DNA of 64,000 nucleotides from JAUVKT01 sp942491535 (GCA_942491535.1 CALOBV010000012.1:124001-188000), one strand, 5' to 3'. Counted from the stretch's first letter, positions 1-10,135 are shown. Program-made: numbers and translations. Notes: generated by a model from the sequence alone, not told the origin.

Positions 1-1
1 T

Positions 2-2139
2 TATAACTACACAAAGAACCTTATCTATAGGTCGCCAAATGCTTCATCTATGGATGGAGGTACCCGTATGTCTGAGGCAAGAATGTCACAAGCCTCAATG
101 TCGTATGCAAACTCGATGTATTCTATGGACAACCTTGTTCATTCATTCTCTTTTGACTTAAACAGCCGATTGTCCGATAACTTATCTAACCAGTTCCTGG
201 CAACATTCTCAAAACTTGACGATTTGCGCGGATCGACTTCCGATGAATTCCCATTTATCGACATTTTGAAAGACGGACAAGCCTACCTGTCTTTGGGGTA
301 TGAGCTTTTTACCTGGAACAATGGTGTTCACAACAATGTATGGAACATTAAAGATGAGTTGACCTATTATTTAGGTAATCATAAAATTGTCGGAGGTATC
401 GCATACGAATATAAAATGGCAGATAATGCTTATATGCGTAACGGTACAGGATACTATCGCTACACAAGTCTTGACGACTTCTTAAACGAAGGAACACCTG
501 AAATTGTAAACTTAACTTATGGTTATGATGGAGAGAGCAATCCTGCAGCTCGCATAAGAACCAACAAAATTGGAGTTTACGGGCAAGATGATTGGAGCGT
601 TACTGATGATTTCAAACTTTCGTATGGACTTCGTATAGATGGGCTTTTCTTCGATAATAATGACCTTATAACAAACCAGGCTATCTTTGACATTGATTAT
701 TCCGGTCGTAATATCGATACAGGAAAATGGCCTACAGCAAATATCATATTCTCTCCCCGCATAGGTTTTGCGTGGGATGCATTTGGTGATAAGAGCCTGA
801 AAGTTCGTGGAGGTACCGGTCTTTTCGCGGGTAATTTACCTCTTGTATTCTTCACCAATATGCCTACCAACGGTGGAATGGTACAGTATCAGGCACAGAT
901 TAATGCAGCGAACGCAGCAGACAGAGGTTTCACAATGGATGAATTTGCCGGCGGTCTTGTAACTGATGCTAACGGAAATGCTAATATTGCTGCACTTTAT
1001 GATAAGTTAGTATCATTGGGATATCCTTCAACTATTTCTCCCGAAGACGGAACCGTTCCTTCTGCTATTGCAGCTGTAGATCCAAATTTCAAAATGCCGC
1101 AAGTATGGAAAACGTCACTTGCTGTTGATTATGCATTCAAAACATCTTTCCCATTCTCTGTAACGGTAGAAGGAATTTATAACAAAACAATCAACGGTGT
1201 TTCTATTTCTGACTGGAGTATTCCAAATGTTGGTGGTTTCGCCCGTTTCAACGGTGTTGACAATCGTCCGATTTATCCTGCCGGTTATCGTACTGCCACA
1301 AAGGCCTTTGTGCTGGAAAACACAAGCTGGGTTATGGCTGGTCAGGCAACATTACTTTCGATGCTCAACCGACAGAATGGCTCAGTTTGATGGCTGCCTA
1401 TACACACATAGTTTCCAAGGATGTAACGGGGATGCCGGGATCTAATGCAGAATCTGCATTCACATATGTTCCAACAGTAGAAGGTCCTAACAACATTAAA
1501 TTGCACAATTCTCAATACACCACACCCAATCGTCTTGTGGCATCGCTTACTGCCCACGACAACAGCGGTAACCACTATAGCATTATCTATGAAGGATGGC
1601 GCGGTGGAGCTAACTACTCATATATGACGGTTAACGATATCAATAGTGACGGTTACAACTACGATGCAATCTATGTTCCAACTGACGATGAAGTGGCAAA
1701 CAATCAGTTCCGCTTTGTTTCAGCAGACGATCAAACTCGTTTTATGGACTATGTGCATGCCAATGATTATTTGAAAAATCAACAAGGCAAGTATGCAGAA
1801 GCCTATAGCGTTTACTCTCCCTGGGTACATCGTATCGACTTAAGCTATAAACACGATTTTGTGTTAAATTCAGGCAAAGACAAACATAAGCTGCAACTTA
1901 GCTTTGATGTCAAAAACGTGATGAACCTGTTCAATTCCAGTTGGGGTGTCGGCAAATATCTGAATCCGGAAATTGGTTCGGAAGCTCGTATCCTCAAATA
2001 TGAAGGTGTGGATGCTGACGGTGTGGCTACATTCTCAACACCCTCTTCAATCCATGGTGATACCAAAACTTTCACTCCAAGCTACTCATTGGGTCAGTGC
2101 TGGTATGCTTTAATTGGCCTCAAATATAATTTCAACTAA
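2..2139 (+). pseudogene. TonB-dependent outer-membrane receptor, 5' truncated, one frameshift
   Basis: Outer-membrane beta-barrel of a TonB-dependent receptor; only the C-terminal barrel is present and the frame is open to the left edge, so the plug domain lies outside the window. Alternating aromatic strands and a C-terminal segment ending in LIGLKYNFN are typical of such barrels. Frame 2 runs to a stop at 1390, but homologous-looking sequence changes to frame 1 at about 1328-1330, where reading resumes as GYGWSGNITFDAQPTEWLSL and runs to 2139. One base appears to be missing there. It could be a recent pseudogene or a sequence error. The substrate cannot be told. It is followed after 15 bases by a lipoprotein, the usual receptor/surface lipoprotein order. 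Confidence 0.85.
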
Positions 2140-2154
2140 TAAAAAGTACAGAAT

Positions 2155-3675
2155 ATGAAATTAAAATATTTTTTCCCATTATTCATCGCGGCAGTTACCA
2201 TGTTGGTAAGCTGTGACGAAGAATTCTCTCCGACGTTGCTTGATGAAATTCAGGTGTCGACGTCATACGTGTCTATCCCGGTAGATGGTGGTTCTACACC
2301 CATTACCGTAACAGCTACTGATAACTGGACAGTAGAGAAAGTAACTCCTGATGATGATCCGCAGGCGCTTGATTGGTTGACTATCTCTTCAACCTCTGGC
2401 AGTGCCGGTGAATCAACGCTTACATTTTCTGCTGAATCTGCCCTGGATGGTCGCACGGGAGAGGTAGAAATTCAATGTGGAGGCGAAACTCAGATAATAA
2501 ACGTAATCCAGGGCCTGGCAACAGTTGCACCTGCCACATGTGCGGAGGTAATTGCCGGACCTGACAGCAAGACCTATCTGGTAACCGGAGTTTGTACGGC
2601 AATAGCCAACACAACTTTACGGCAACTGGTATTTGGAGGATGAAACAGGTTCTATTTATATATATGGTACTCTTGACGCGAAGGGTGCAGAGAAAAACTT
2701 TTTAAGTTTAGGACTTGAAGTGGGTGATGAAGTAACTGTTCAGGGACCAAAAACTACCTACGGAACAACGGTGGAATTGGTAAATGTAACAGTTATCAAT
2801 ATCAATAAATCACTTGTGAAAGTTGATTCGGTAGCAAACGCAGAGCTTCCTATTGAAGGTGGTGAATTCACAGCATACCTTACCTGTAAAGGACAAGGCG
2901 TATCGGTAGATATTCCTGAAGATGCCAAATCATGGTTATCAATTTCATCTATCCAATCGGCAGGAACGAATGTTGTAGTGAAATTCAAAGCCGAGGCAAA
3001 TGCCGGTGGAGATCGTGGAACTACACTAAAATTCCGCACTACAGATGGTTCTAAAATCTATTCTACAGAAACAACTCTTAGCCAAACAGGAGCGATTATA
3101 GATGCTTCTATTGCAGAATTTCTTGCAGCTGAAGTTGGTGATACTCAATATCGTTTGACAGGTGTTATTACCAGTATTTCCAATGCTAACATATGGCAAT
3201 TTATACTTAAAGAGATTTCTCAGGTGAAACCTATGTTTATGGCATTGAGGATTTCAGTACCTATGGTTTAAAAGTGGGCGATATCATCACACTTGTTGGG
3301 AAACGCTCCGCATATAATGGAAATCCACAGGTAGGTGATGCAGTTCTGGAAAGCTCTATTTCTGTAACTGCGGCAACCATTGCCGAGGTGCTGGCTGCAC
3401 CCGACGATCCCGATACATACTATATGGTAACCGGTGAAATTACATCGATTACCAGTGATACATATGGTAATCTTTATTTGAATGACGGCGACGAAATCTA
3501 CTCGTATGGCTGTTATCCGGGTTGGGGTGCAACAGGCGACGACAGAAAATACGTGGTAACTGACAAGGGCCTTAAAGTGGGAGACCAGCTGACGGTTATT
3601 GCACCTAAGGGTTCTTATAATAGTTCACCCCAGCTTGTAAATAGTATTTATTTCAGCCATGTAAGTTCGAAGTAA
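2155..3675 (+). pseudogene. BACON/OB-fold surface lipoprotein, three frameshifts
   Basis: Secreted lipoprotein with signal peptide and lipobox ending LVSC (Cys20) followed by DEE, which fits Bacteroidota surface export. A BACON-like beta domain (VPVDGGS-type strand, then WLTISSTSG) follows, and a second one near 2840-3090. Three OB-like repeats each carry a YxxTGxxT...YGNxYL pattern. Three shifts break the gene: about 2610 (to read YGNWYLEDETG), about 3191 (to read YGNLYLK) and about 3213 (to read DFSGETYVYG). Each is repaired by skipping one base. The corrected protein would be about 506 residues. It probably partners the upstream receptor, perhaps in glycan or peptide binding; function is inferred. 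Confidence 0.75.
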
Positions 3676-3743
3676 GTACTACGAAACTTTTTACCATAAG
3701 TACTTGACGCGCAGCATAAGTTGTGTGACAGATAATAAAAGGG

Positions 3744-3777
3744 GCTGCCTCACTTTGAGGCAGCTCTCTTAATTTTT
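3744..3777 (+). terminator. Rho-independent terminator
   Basis: Nine-base-pair stem GCTGCCTCA / TGAGGCAGC with a three-base loop, followed closely by AATTTTT. It lies 70 bases after the lipoprotein stop and closes the receptor/lipoprotein unit. Confidence 0.75.
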
Positions 3778-3792
3778 AATGGTAATTTATAG

Positions 3793-3996
3793 AGTTCATT
3801 TGTCTTATCTGACCGGCTTGTCTATTATTCAATATGCAAACCAGCAGTTCTACAGGTCAACGGAATAAAAGATGTATTCTACATTGCACTACATTGTCAG
3901 AAATATGCAACATGGAACGAGTCAAACGGAACACAGACAATGATATTCCAGTGTACCAAGTCAGGTCCCGATCCTGAATTTACATATGTTCCTTAA
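3793..3996 (+). pseudogene. C-terminal remnant of an unrecognised gene
   Basis: A 67-codon open frame without an ATG lies between two terminators. It ends FTYVP-stop and contains a protein-like stretch (DVFYIALHCQKYATWNE, then NGTQTMIFQC). The composition looks coding, but there is no start and the 5' part is lost. I read it as the surviving 3' end of a deleted secreted-protein gene; the family is not recognised. Confidence 0.4.
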
Positions 3997-4033
3997 TCGT
4001 CTATATTGAAGATTATAATATTATAAGATTATT

Positions 4034-4067
4034 AGATTGAGTGAGCTCCGGCTCACGCAATCTTTTT
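4034..4067 (+). terminator. Rho-independent terminator
   Basis: Stem AGATTG-a-GTGAGC paired with GCTCAC-g-CAATCT around a TCCG loop, followed by five T. It follows the gene remnant and isolates it from nrdJ. The 280 bases from here to the nrdJ start hold no gene; no cobalamin-riboswitch core could be recognised by eye. Confidence 0.75.
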
Positions 4068-4347
4068 GTCTTTCTTAGAGTTAAAAAATTAACGAAAAAA
4101 CAAAAGATTTCAGGGTCTTTTTTTCTATAAAAAGAGGCACGTTTTTTGATGCGATGTTTTTCGTTCGATGTTTGTAATGTCCTTATAAACAGCCGTATGC
4201 GATCGCACGTTAATAACTACACCTGATTGTTAATAAGTATCACTTGTGAACTAAAGTCACCTTTCTTACTTTAGCAAAACCTGGTAGAGTTACTTATCAA
4301 AATTCAACGTATTAATAATCAACACGATTACAAATATTCGAGTGTAA

Positions 4348-6999
4348 ATGGGAGAATTATTTCTTGAAAAACCTGCGGTTGCCTCCGAAAAAACAAAAGA
4401 AAATCAGGAGTTATCTTTTGAACTTGAGGAGAAAAAAGATGATATAAAGATGGATGTGGAAGTTGTAAAAGAGGAGACGAAGGAGAAAAAGACCAAACAG
4501 GTTTATTCACATGAAGAAGTTATTGCGGCGAGTAATAAATATTTCAATGATGATAATCTGGCCGCTGTTGTTTGGGCAAACAAATATGCATTAAAAGATT
4601 CTTTTGGAAATCTTTTTGAAAAGAGCCCCGATGAAATGCATCGCAGATTGGCCAGTGAGATTCATCGTATAGAGAAGAAATATGCCAATCCTGTTTCAGA
4701 AGAGAGAATCTACGAAGTACTGAAGGGCTTCAAATATATTATTCCCCAGGGTGGTCCGATGACAGGTATTGGAAATCCATACCAGATAGCATCCCTGTCT
4801 AATTGCTTTGTTATTGGTAACGATGGAACCTCCGACTCCTATGGCGGGATATTGAAAATTGACCAGGAGCAGGTACAATTAATGAAAAGAAGAGGTGGCG
4901 TTGGTCACGACCTCTCACATATTAGACCCCAGGGTTCACCCGTATTGAACAGTGCCCTGACATCAACAGGCGTGGTTCCCTTTATGGAAAGGTACTCTAA
5001 CTCAACCCGTGAAGTAGCACAGGATGGCAGGCGTGGGGCCCTGATGCTTTCAATATCTGTTAAGCATCCTGATTCTGAACATTTTATTGATGCCAAGCTT
5101 GAGGCAGGAAAGGTTACAGGAGCAAACGTCTCGGTTAAAATAACCGATGAGTTTATGGAAGCTGTAAAAGAAGGAAAGGAGTTTAAGCAACAATATCCAA
5201 TAGATTCCGATAATCCTACTTATGAAAAAACTATAGAAGCCCGCGACCTCTGGAAGAAGATTGTGCACAATGCATGGAAATCTGCCGAGCCGGGAGTTCT
5301 TTTCTGGAATACTATAGAAAGGGAGAGTGTTCCTGATTGTTATGCCGATCTGGGGTATAAGACAGTGTCTACCAACCCCTGTGGTGAAATTCCTTTATGT
5401 CCCTACGATTCCTGCAGGCTGCTGGCGCTCAACCTATATGGTTATGTAAATAACCCCTTTACAGAGGATGCAAAGTTTGATTTCGACCTGTTTAAGAATC
5501 ATGTGCATCTTGCCCAGAGAATAATGGATGATATTATCGACCTGGAGCTGGAAAAGATAGATGCAATAATTGCTAAAATAGACAACGATCCGGAGAGCCC
5601 TGAGATAAAAGGCACTGAGAGAAATCTCTGGGCTAATATCAGGAGGAAGTCGGAAGAAGGAAGACGTACAGGCATTGGCATAACTGCTGAAGGAGACATG
5701 CTGGCATCCCTCGGATTAATATATGGCACTGATGCAGCAACAGATTTTGCGGTTGAGGTTCACAAGACACTTGCTATTGAGGCTTATCGCTCTTCATCTA
5801 ATCTGGCAAAAGACAGGGGCGCATTTGAAATTTATGATGCGGCACGCGAAAGGAATAATCCATTTATCAACAGGCTTAAAGAAGCAGATCCCGACCTGTA
5901 TAAGCAGATGGAGGAGCATGGCAGAAGGAATATTGCTCTTCTGACTATTGCACCTACCGGAACAACAAGCCTGATGTCACAAACAACATCAGGAATAGAA
6001 CCGGTCTTTATGCCGGTGTATAAGAGGAGGAGAAAGGTTAATCCAAACGATCAGGAAGTAGTTGTATCTTATAAAGATGAGGTAGGTGATTCATGGGAAG
6101 AGTATAACGTATTCCACCATAAGTTTATCGATTATATGAAGATTAAGGGATACGATACGAGCGGAGTGAGGAACATGAGCGATGAGACGATTCAGGAAAT
6201 AATCAAAGAGTCGCCATATTATAAAGCTACGGCCAACGATGTTGACTGGCTGGCAAAGGTAAGGATGCAGGGAGCAATACAGAAGTGGGTCGATCATTCA
6301 ATAAGCGTAACCATTAATATCCCGAAGGATGTAAAGGAAGAAATGGTTAGCGAACTATATCTTACAGCCTGGGAGTCGGGATGCAAGGGAGCCACGGTAT
6401 ATCGCGACGGATCGAGAAGTGGCGTGCTTCTGTCGAACAAAACAGATAAAGAAAATAAAATACAAAAACGACCCAGGGCCCTGGAGGCAGATATAATCAG
6501 GTTTAATAATAATGATGAAAGGTGGATAGCTTTTGTAGGATTGCACGAAGGACGACCTTATGAAATATTTACAGGGCTGGCTGATGAAGAGATGTACCCT
6601 ATCCCTAAATCCATTGTGAAGGGTACAATAATAAAGACCAAAGATGAGGATGGCAAGAGCAGGTACGATTTCCAGTATACCGATAAGTATGGTTATAAAA
6701 ATACCCTGGGAGGTCTGTCTCATATGTTTAAGCCTGAATTCTGGAATTATGCCAAGCTGATATCAGGCGTTCTGAGACACGGAATGTCGATACCTCATGT
6801 TGTGAACCTGGTTCAGTCGCTCCGGCTCGATGATGCCTTTATTAATTCGTGGAAGAATGGTGTTGAAAGATCCCTTAAGCGATATATCCCAAATGGAACC
6901 AAGGCCAAGGGCAAGTGTGAAGAATGTGGTTCAGAAAATGTAATTTATCAGGAAGGATGCCTGATATGTACCGATTGTGGCTCTTCTAAATGTGGTTAA
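4348..6999 (+). CDS. nrdJ: Adenosylcobalamin-dependent (class II) ribonucleoside reductase
   Basis: Reduces ribonucleotides to deoxyribonucleotides using a radical from coenzyme B12, independent of oxygen. 883 residues, within the range of NrdJ. Visible motifs: the redox Cys153 in LSNCFVIG, the radical-site NPCGEIPL (Cys345, Glu347), the SCRLLALNL segment, an RRTGIGITAEGD region, and a Cys-rich C-terminal tail with CxxC pairs (CEECG, CTDCG) that would re-reduce the active site or bind zinc. Residues 10-50 are an acidic/lysine-rich low-complexity extension. ATG 4348 keeps the longest form; ATG at residue 35 is an alternative start. The gene stands alone between terminators. Confidence 0.95.
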   Translation: MGELFLEKPAVASEKTKENQELSFELEEKKDDIKMDVEVVKEETKEKKTKQVYSHEEVIAASNKYFNDDNLAAVVWANKYALKDSFGNLFEKSPDEMHRRLASEIHRIEKKYANPVSEERIYEVLKGFKYIIPQGGPMTGIGNPYQIASLSNCFVIGNDGTSDSYGGILKIDQEQVQLMKRRGGVGHDLSHIRPQGSPVLNSALTSTGVVPFMERYSNSTREVAQDGRRGALMLSISVKHPDSEHFIDAKLEAGKVTGANVSVKITDEFMEAVKEGKEFKQQYPIDSDNPTYEKTIEARDLWKKIVHNAWKSAEPGVLFWNTIERESVPDCYADLGYKTVSTNPCGEIPLCPYDSCRLLALNLYGYVNNPFTEDAKFDFDLFKNHVHLAQRIMDDIIDLELEKIDAIIAKIDNDPESPEIKGTERNLWANIRRKSEEGRRTGIGITAEGDMLASLGLIYGTDAATDFAVEVHKTLAIEAYRSSSNLAKDRGAFEIYDAARERNNPFINRLKEADPDLYKQMEEHGRRNIALLTIAPTGTTSLMSQTTSGIEPVFMPVYKRRRKVNPNDQEVVVSYKDEVGDSWEEYNVFHHKFIDYMKIKGYDTSGVRNMSDETIQEIIKESPYYKATANDVDWLAKVRMQGAIQKWVDHSISVTINIPKDVKEEMVSELYLTAWESGCKGATVYRDGSRSGVLLSNKTDKENKIQKRPRALEADIIRFNNNDERWIAFVGLHEGRPYEIFTGLADEEMYPIPKSIVKGTIIKTKDEDGKSRYDFQYTDKYGYKNTLGGLSHMFKPEFWNYAKLISGVLRHGMSIPHVVNLVQSLRLDDAFINSWKNGVERSLKRYIPNGTKAKGKCEECGSENVIYQEGCLICTDCGSSKCG

Positions 7000-7012
7000 T
7001 ATATTTTATGGA

Positions 7013-7057
7013 AAAGAGCGGTCCCGGAACTTCCTTGTTTCGGGACTCTTTTTTTTT
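7013..7057 (+). terminator. Rho-independent terminator of nrdJ
   Basis: AAAAGAG-cg-GTCCCG pairs with CGGGAC-TCTTTT, followed by a run of about ten T. Placed 13 bases after the nrdJ stop. Confidence 0.85.
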
Positions 7058-7078
7058 GGCTAAGGGCTAAGGGCTAAG
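7058..7078. repeat. Heptamer tandem array (GGCTAAG x3)
   Basis: Three perfect head-to-tail copies of GGCTAAG immediately after the nrdJ terminator, with a degenerate fourth unit. It is one of several intergenic 7-base arrays in this window. Confidence 0.8.
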
Positions 7079-7112
7079 GCAAAGGGGTGATTGGGTATGG
7101 GGTACGGGGAGT

Positions 7113-7190
7113 GTCATCCCGAACAAAGTGAGGGATCTGTACTAACCTTGTTTTAAGATTCCTCTTCGTCTGCGACTCATTCGGAATGAC
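7113..7190. repeat. Dispersed inverted-repeat element (GTCATCCCGAA ends)
   Basis: A 78-base element with imperfect terminal inverted repeats GTCATCCCGAA and TTCGGAATGAC, containing GTGAGGGATCT. Related sequence occurs at 15923-15949 and 62881-63007. Similar intergenic elements are common in Bacteroidota. There is no coding capacity; I infer a REP- or MITE-like element. Confidence 0.7.
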
Positions 7191-7212
7191 ATTTACTTGT
7201 AGCTTGTAACTG

Positions 7213-8403
7213 CTATTTAATAACCCCCAGTTCTCTGCCTATCTTTTCAAAGGCAGATATTGCCTTATCCAGGTTTGCTCTGTCGTGGGCAGCTGAGAGC
7301 TGAACCCTTATCCTTGCCTTGTCTTTAGGAACAACAGGATAATAGAAACCAATTACATAGATTCCTTCTTTAAGAAGTCGTGCTGCGAATTCCTGGGATA
7401 GCTTTGCATCGTAAAGCATAACAGCGCAGATTGCCGATTGGGTTGGTTTAATGTCGAAGCCGAGGCTACGCATTTTCTCCATAAAATAATCTGTATTGTT
7501 ATGAAGCTTATCCTGGAGCTCGTTCGTCTCAGTCATCATGTCAAACATTCTTATCCCGGCCGAGGCCACCAGTGGCGGAATAGAGTTTGAAAATAAGTAG
7601 GGCCTTGATCTCTGGCGTAGCATCTCAATTATTTCTTTCTTGCCTGTTGTAAATCCTCCTATTGCACCACCAAAGGCTTTCCCAAGGGTGCCTGTAATAA
7701 TTTCAACCCTGCCTTTAGCATCAAAGAGTTCGGTTACACCACGCCCTGTTTTTCCTACAACACCTGCCGAATGAGATTCATCAACCATTACCATGGCATC
7801 ATATTTTTCGGCCAGCTTCAGAATTTTATCGAGGGGAGCTACATTACCGTCCATAGAAAAGACACCATCCGTTACAATAAGCCTGTATCTCTGTACCTGC
7901 GCGGCAGCCAGGTTATGCTCCAGGTCCTCCATATCTGCATTTTCATACCTGTATCTTTTTGCTTTACAGAGCCTTACTCCGTCAATGATTGAAGCATGAT
8001 TAAGCGAATCGGAGATTATTGCATCTTCACTCGTAAGAAGTGGCTCAAACACACCCCCGTTGGCATCGAAGCAGGCAGCATATAAGATCGTGTCTTCGGT
8101 ACCAAAAAATGATGCAATCTTTTGTTCCAGCTCCTTATGCAGATCAGAAGTACCACATATAAATCTTACAGACGACATGCCGTAACCATGTGTGTCGAGA
8201 GCTGATTTGGCAGCATCTATAAGCTCGGGGCTATTTGAGAGCCCGAGGTAATTATTAGCGCAGAAGTTAAGCACTTTCTGGCCTGTACTCAGTTCAATTT
8301 CTTCGGATTGAGGAGATTGGATAATTCTCTCGTTCTTGAAAAGTCCGGCTTCCTTAATATCGACCAGTTCTTTTTTTAAGTGATCCTGGAATGCTTTATA
8401 CAT
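7213..8403 (-). CDS. kbl: Glycine C-acetyltransferase (2-amino-3-ketobutyrate CoA ligase)
   Basis: PLP-dependent alpha-oxoamine synthase that cleaves 2-amino-3-ketobutyrate with CoA into glycine and acetyl-CoA, the second step of threonine degradation after Tdh. 396 residues, the normal Kbl length. Visible: the N-terminal signature NFCANNYLGL, SVRFICGT, SLNHASIIDG with PLP-stacking His136, VDESHSAG, and the Schiff-base lysine Lys242 in GTLGKAFGG. KAKRYRY after the NHAS motif matches true Kbl. It is last in the minus-strand set tdh-unknown-ligase-ACP-Kbl2-kbl, but a 400-base gap and its own -7 box suggest separate transcription. Confidence 0.93.
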   Translation of the reverse strand: MYKAFQDHLKKELVDIKEAGLFKNERIIQSPQSEEIELSTGQKVLNFCANNYLGLSNSPELIDAAKSALDTHGYGMSSVRFICGTSDLHKELEQKIASFFGTEDTILYAACFDANGGVFEPLLTSEDAIISDSLNHASIIDGVRLCKAKRYRYENADMEDLEHNLAAAQVQRYRLIVTDGVFSMDGNVAPLDKILKLAEKYDAMVMVDESHSAGVVGKTGRGVTELFDAKGRVEIITGTLGKAFGGAIGGFTTGKKEIIEMLRQRSRPYLFSNSIPPLVASAGIRMFDMMTETNELQDKLHNNTDYFMEKMRSLGFDIKPTQSAICAVMLYDAKLSQEFAARLLKEGIYVIGFYYPVVPKDKARIRVQLSAAHDRANLDKAISAFEKIGRELGVIK

Positions 8404-8428
8404 TACTCTGTAATTTATATTCAGGGCA

Positions 8429-8436
8429 CAAAATTA
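8429..8436 (-). promoter_or_regulatory. Predicted -7 box of kbl
   Basis: TAATTTTG on the minus strand matches the Bacteroidota -7 consensus TAnnTTTG exactly and lies 25 bases upstream of the kbl ATG. A TTGG about 15 bases further upstream is a weak -33 candidate. Confidence 0.5.
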
Positions 8437-8489
8437 CAACTTAAACGCCAATTAAACTGAAATGTTTAATATGAATTATGTCAGGGAAG

Positions 8490-8797
8490 GTTGAAAAGGT
8501 TTAAACTGAGTTGAAACTGGGTTGAAAAAGTTGAAAGAGAGGGCAAAGAGCCAGCCTACGCTAAAGCTACGGCCGACAAAGCAGGGTGCAGGGTGCCGGG
8601 TGCCGGGGGTTGCCAGCCTATGGCTGGCTATTGGCCATCAGCGTTGCAAAGCAACGCAACCCCATGCATGCCGCAACCCCATGCCCCATGCCCCATGCTC
8701 CATGCCCCATGCTCTTTGCCTCAAAAGTAAAGGCCACGGAATAATCCGCAGCCTTATAAACGATTTAAACTACTTAAACCAGCCACCGAAGGTGGCG
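8490..8797. repeat. Repeat-packed intergenic spacer: three heptamer arrays and three hairpins
   Basis: The gap between kbl and the Kbl-like gene has no believable gene. In order it holds GTTGAAA-type repeats (8490-8540); GCAGGGT/GCCGGGT units, four in a row (8581-8608); the palindrome GCCAGCC-tat-GGCTGGC (8612-8628); GCGTTGC-aaa-GCAACGC (8642-8658); five CCCCATG/CTCCATG heptamers (8677-8711); and GCCACC-gaa-GGTGGC (8782-8796). All arrays use a period of seven and all hairpins have three-base loops. Function unknown. Confidence 0.8.
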
Positions 8798-8809
8798 ATT
8801 AAACCTTTT

Positions 8810-10057
8810 TTATAGTCCGTACTTATCTATTATCTCCTGTTTGCTCAGTCCGAGGATTTCATATTTCTTGCCGATCTTGATAAAGGCTTCAAGGGCTTTC
8901 TCAAGATGATGTTTTTCGTGTCCGGCTGATATCTGGGTTCTGATCCTTGCCTGTCCGTTAGGCACTACCGGGAAGAAGAACCCTATAGCATAAATTCCTT
9001 CATTGAAGAGATCTCGTGAGAAATCCTGGGATAGTTTTGCATTAAAGAGCATTACCGGCACAATAGGGCTGTCGCCTTCCTTAATAACAAAGCCTGCATC
9101 ACATAGTCCCTTCCTCCAGAAATTGGTATTGTCTTCCAGTTTATCCCTGCGCTCTGTACTACCGGATAAAATATTAAATACTTCGAGTACTCCCGACACA
9201 ACAACCGGTGCAATTGTATTGGAGAACAGGTATGGACGGGCTTTCTGGCGGCACATCTCAACTATTTCCTTTCTGCCCGACACGCAACCTCCTGATGCTC
9301 CTCCCAGTCCCTTGCCGAAGGTTGTGGTGATTATGTCTATCCGGCCCATCACACCACAGTGCTCGTGAGTTCCACGACCAGTTTTGCCAATAAATCCTGA
9401 AGCATGTGAATCGTCTACAAACAGAAGTGCATCATATTTATCGCACAGGTCTGCCATCACATCAAGCCTGGCAAGGTCGCCATCCATAGAGAAAACACCA
9501 TCGGTAATAACCATCTTTATTCTCTTGTTCTGGTGTAGCTGGAGTTTTTGCTCCAGGTGTTCCATATTGGAGTGCTTAAATGTATCGTGTTCGGCGCTGC
9601 AGAGTCTCATGCCATCTATTATTGATGCATGAACCAGCCTGTCGGATATCATAATGTCCTCACTTGTAAGGAGGGCCTCAAATACACCGGCATTGGCATC
9701 CATACATGAGGGAAAAAGGATGGTATCTTCGGTGCCCAGAAATTCTGTTACCTTGCTTTCAAGTTCCTTGTGAATATCCTGGGTGCCACAGATAAACCTT
9801 ACCGATGACATTCCATAACCTCTTGTATCGAGTCCTTTGTGAGCGGCTTTAATTACATCGGGGTGACTCGACAGGCCAAGGTAATTATTAGCGCACATAT
9901 TAATGGCGCTTTTTAATTCAGCTCCCGAAGGGAATTCAACCTCAATATCTGCTGCCTGGCTGGAATGAATAAATCTTTCCTCCTTAAAAATCCCCGCTCC
10001 CCTGATATCATTCAACTGGTTTTTATATAAATCTTTTAATGTATTACTGTAACTCAT
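8810..10057 (-). CDS. Kbl-like PLP-dependent alpha-oxoamine synthase, ACP-associated
   Basis: Second alpha-oxoamine synthase, 415 residues, clearly Kbl-related across its length (MCANNYLGLS, SVRFICGT, HASIIDG, VDDSHASG, PLP Lys249 in TTFGKGLGG). It differs from Kbl where substrates are bound: the NHAS motif reads LVHAS (Val142 before His143), and KAKRYRY is replaced by SAEHDTF. It also has a C-terminal extension of about 15 residues. The adjacent upstream ACP and acyl-activating ligase suggest it condenses an ACP-bound acyl group with an amino acid (glycine or another) to give an aminoketone. A second threonine-pathway Kbl cannot be excluded. The context is seen; the substrate is inferred. 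Confidence 0.8.
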   Translation of the reverse strand: MSYSNTLKDLYKNQLNDIRGAGIFKEERFIHSSQAADIEVEFPSGAELKSAINMCANNYLGLSSHPDVIKAAHKGLDTRGYGMSSVRFICGTQDIHKELESKVTEFLGTEDTILFPSCMDANAGVFEALLTSEDIMISDRLVHASIIDGMRLCSAEHDTFKHSNMEHLEQKLQLHQNKRIKMVITDGVFSMDGDLARLDVMADLCDKYDALLFVDDSHASGFIGKTGRGTHEHCGVMGRIDIITTTFGKGLGGASGGCVSGRKEIVEMCRQKARPYLFSNTIAPVVVSGVLEVFNILSGSTERRDKLEDNTNFWRKGLCDAGFVIKEGDSPIVPVMLFNAKLSQDFSRDLFNEGIYAIGFFFPVVPNGQARIRTQISAGHEKHHLEKALEAFIKIGKKYEILGLSKQEIIDKYGL

Positions 10058-10094
10058 TGCTGTATTGTTATGATTATTAATAAATAATTATCGA

Positions 10095-10111
10095 TTAGCG
10101 AGGTTCGCTAA
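10095..10111. other. Perfect hairpin between ACP and Kbl-like gene
   Basis: TTAGCGA-ggt-TCGCTAA, a seven-base-pair stem with a three-base loop and no T-run, in the 78-base gap. It could slow polymerase, stabilise the mRNA ends or bind a protein; nothing in the sequence decides. Confidence 0.5.
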
Positions 10112-10135
10112 ACAGGCACACCCACTGGTGAATGC

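Noticed and set aside
4068..4347. Cobalamin riboswitch before the B12-dependent reductase
   Set aside because: No recognisable B12-box or paired core by eye; a covariance search would be needed to exclude it fully.
8522..8815. 97-codon open frame between kbl and the Kbl-like gene
   Set aside because: It is a translation of heptamer arrays and hairpins with no protein-like composition.
8810..10057. Assignment of the second alpha-oxoamine synthase as serine palmitoyltransferase or BioF
   Set aside because: Its whole length follows Kbl far more closely, the ligase is AcsA-like (short-chain), and no sphingolipid or biotin genes are near.
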